Source: Dehalococcoidia bacterium | Lineage (GTDB): Bacteria > Chloroflexota > Dehalococcoidia > GIF9 > AB-539-J10 | Direction of reading: 5' to 3' | Length of the DNA stretch: 15,067 nucleotides | Assembly: GCA_030612165.1 (NCBI GenBank) | Contig: JAUWOK010000015.1 | Coordinates: forward strand, 1 to 15,067 | Shown here: positions 14,763-15,067 of the stretch, piece by piece | Numbering within the stretch: the first letter of the stretch is position 1 | Layout: the number at the start of each line of letters is the position of its first letter | Translations under genes and position numbers: made by a program | The notes under the pieces: model-generated | Databases searched by the model: none | The model's input: the letters and a program-made list of their open reading frames with translations, nothing else | Told to the model about the DNA's origin: nothing

Positions 14763-15067
14763 TCAAGAATAGTCAGGTAAGCGCTGCCCTTCTAGCCCAC
14801 CAAACATGGACACTACTTCAGACACAGGCAAATCCTCAAAAAGAACGTCATAAATAAGATTAATCACGGGCATTTCCAGCCCTAATCCTCTGGCAAGAAG
14901 AGGAACGGTTTTGATAGTGTGTACTCCTTCAATAACCTGATGCACAGAGGAAACCGCCTGAAACAAAGATTTCCCCTTCCCCACCTCGTATCCAACACGG
15001 TGATTACGGCTCAAGTTGCCGGCACAGGTAGCCATCAAATCTCCCAACCCCGACAAACCATAAAAAG
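14763..15067 (-). CDS. gpsA: Glycerol-3-phosphate dehydrogenase, C-terminal part (truncated by window)
   Basis: Reduces dihydroxyacetone phosphate to sn-glycerol 3-phosphate with NAD(P)H, the first step of bacterial phospholipid synthesis. Only the last 101 or so codons are in the window, and the frame is open to the edge. They contain the GpsA C-terminal signature FYGLSGLGDLMATCAGNLSRN as FYGLSGLGDL and SRNHRVG, then the helical part with EGVHTIKTV and MPVINLIYDVLFED. The stop is TGA at 14763-14765. The N-terminal NAD-binding domain lies beyond the window, so the start and completeness cannot be judged. Confidence 0.93.
   Translation of the reverse strand, partial: FYGLSGLGDLMATCAGNLSRNHRVGYEVGKGKSLFQAVSSVHQVIEGVHTIKTVPLLARGLGLEMPVINLIYDVLFEDLPVSEVVSMFGGLEGQRLPDYS

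Noticed and set aside
1..15067. CRISPR arrays, insertion sequences, integrases or attachment sites
   Set aside because: No regularly spaced repeats, transposase or integrase motifs, or terminal inverted repeats were seen, including around the GRE unit; tRNA-Ala has no evident 3'-end duplication nearby.

Overview
This window looks like a chromosomal segment of an anaerobic bacterium of moderate GC. The mix of genes (a 61-aa Cys-rich protein beside a glycyl-radical enzyme gene, a double CxxC zinc-ribbon protein, DegV, and an HspR-regulated DnaJ pair) fits Chloroflexota, perhaps Dehalococcoidia. That assignment is an inference from gene content, not a database match. Most genes are single housekeeping units separated by 100-250 bp with their own promoters.

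Layout: leuS (minus, 41-2482) is divergent from a flavodoxin-like gene (2682-3101). Then follow, all on the plus strand, a NYN/PIN-like nuclease gene (3283-3885), a cyclophilin-type prolyl isomerase with a possible signal peptide (3917-4489), a zinc-ribbon protein with an elaborate 5' region (4775-5083), a DegV lipid-binding protein (5272-6102) and a short DEAD-box RNA helicase (6272-7477).

The accessory part is 7667-10450. A strong hairpin precedes a 61-aa Cys-rich protein (7744-7929), and this is followed by a full-length but frameshifted glycyl-radical enzyme gene (8003-10394). The catalytic Cys region and the C-terminal glycyl-radical loop are still readable. At least four +1 indels, and probably three compensating -1 indels, break the frame. 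All other genes in the window are intact, so this looks like localised recent decay or a locally bad assembly. The pairing of a small Cys-rich protein with a GRE large subunit resembles the benzylsuccinate synthase and 4-hydroxyphenylacetate decarboxylase systems. No activase gene is present here.

From 10408 onward the minus strand carries rlmB, tRNA-Ala(GGC), a VTT/DedA-type membrane protein, hspR and a DnaJ/CbpA-like co-chaperone gene; the last two overlap by ATGA. A canonical dnaJ (13625-14725) diverges from the cbpA-hspR pair. The 222-bp region between them holds good promoters in both directions and a long inverted repeat that could be the HspR operator. The window ends in the C-terminal part of gpsA (minus). 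Two genes (dnaJ and the VTT protein) have an exact TATAAT ending 8 nt before the start codon, which suggests leaderless mRNAs.
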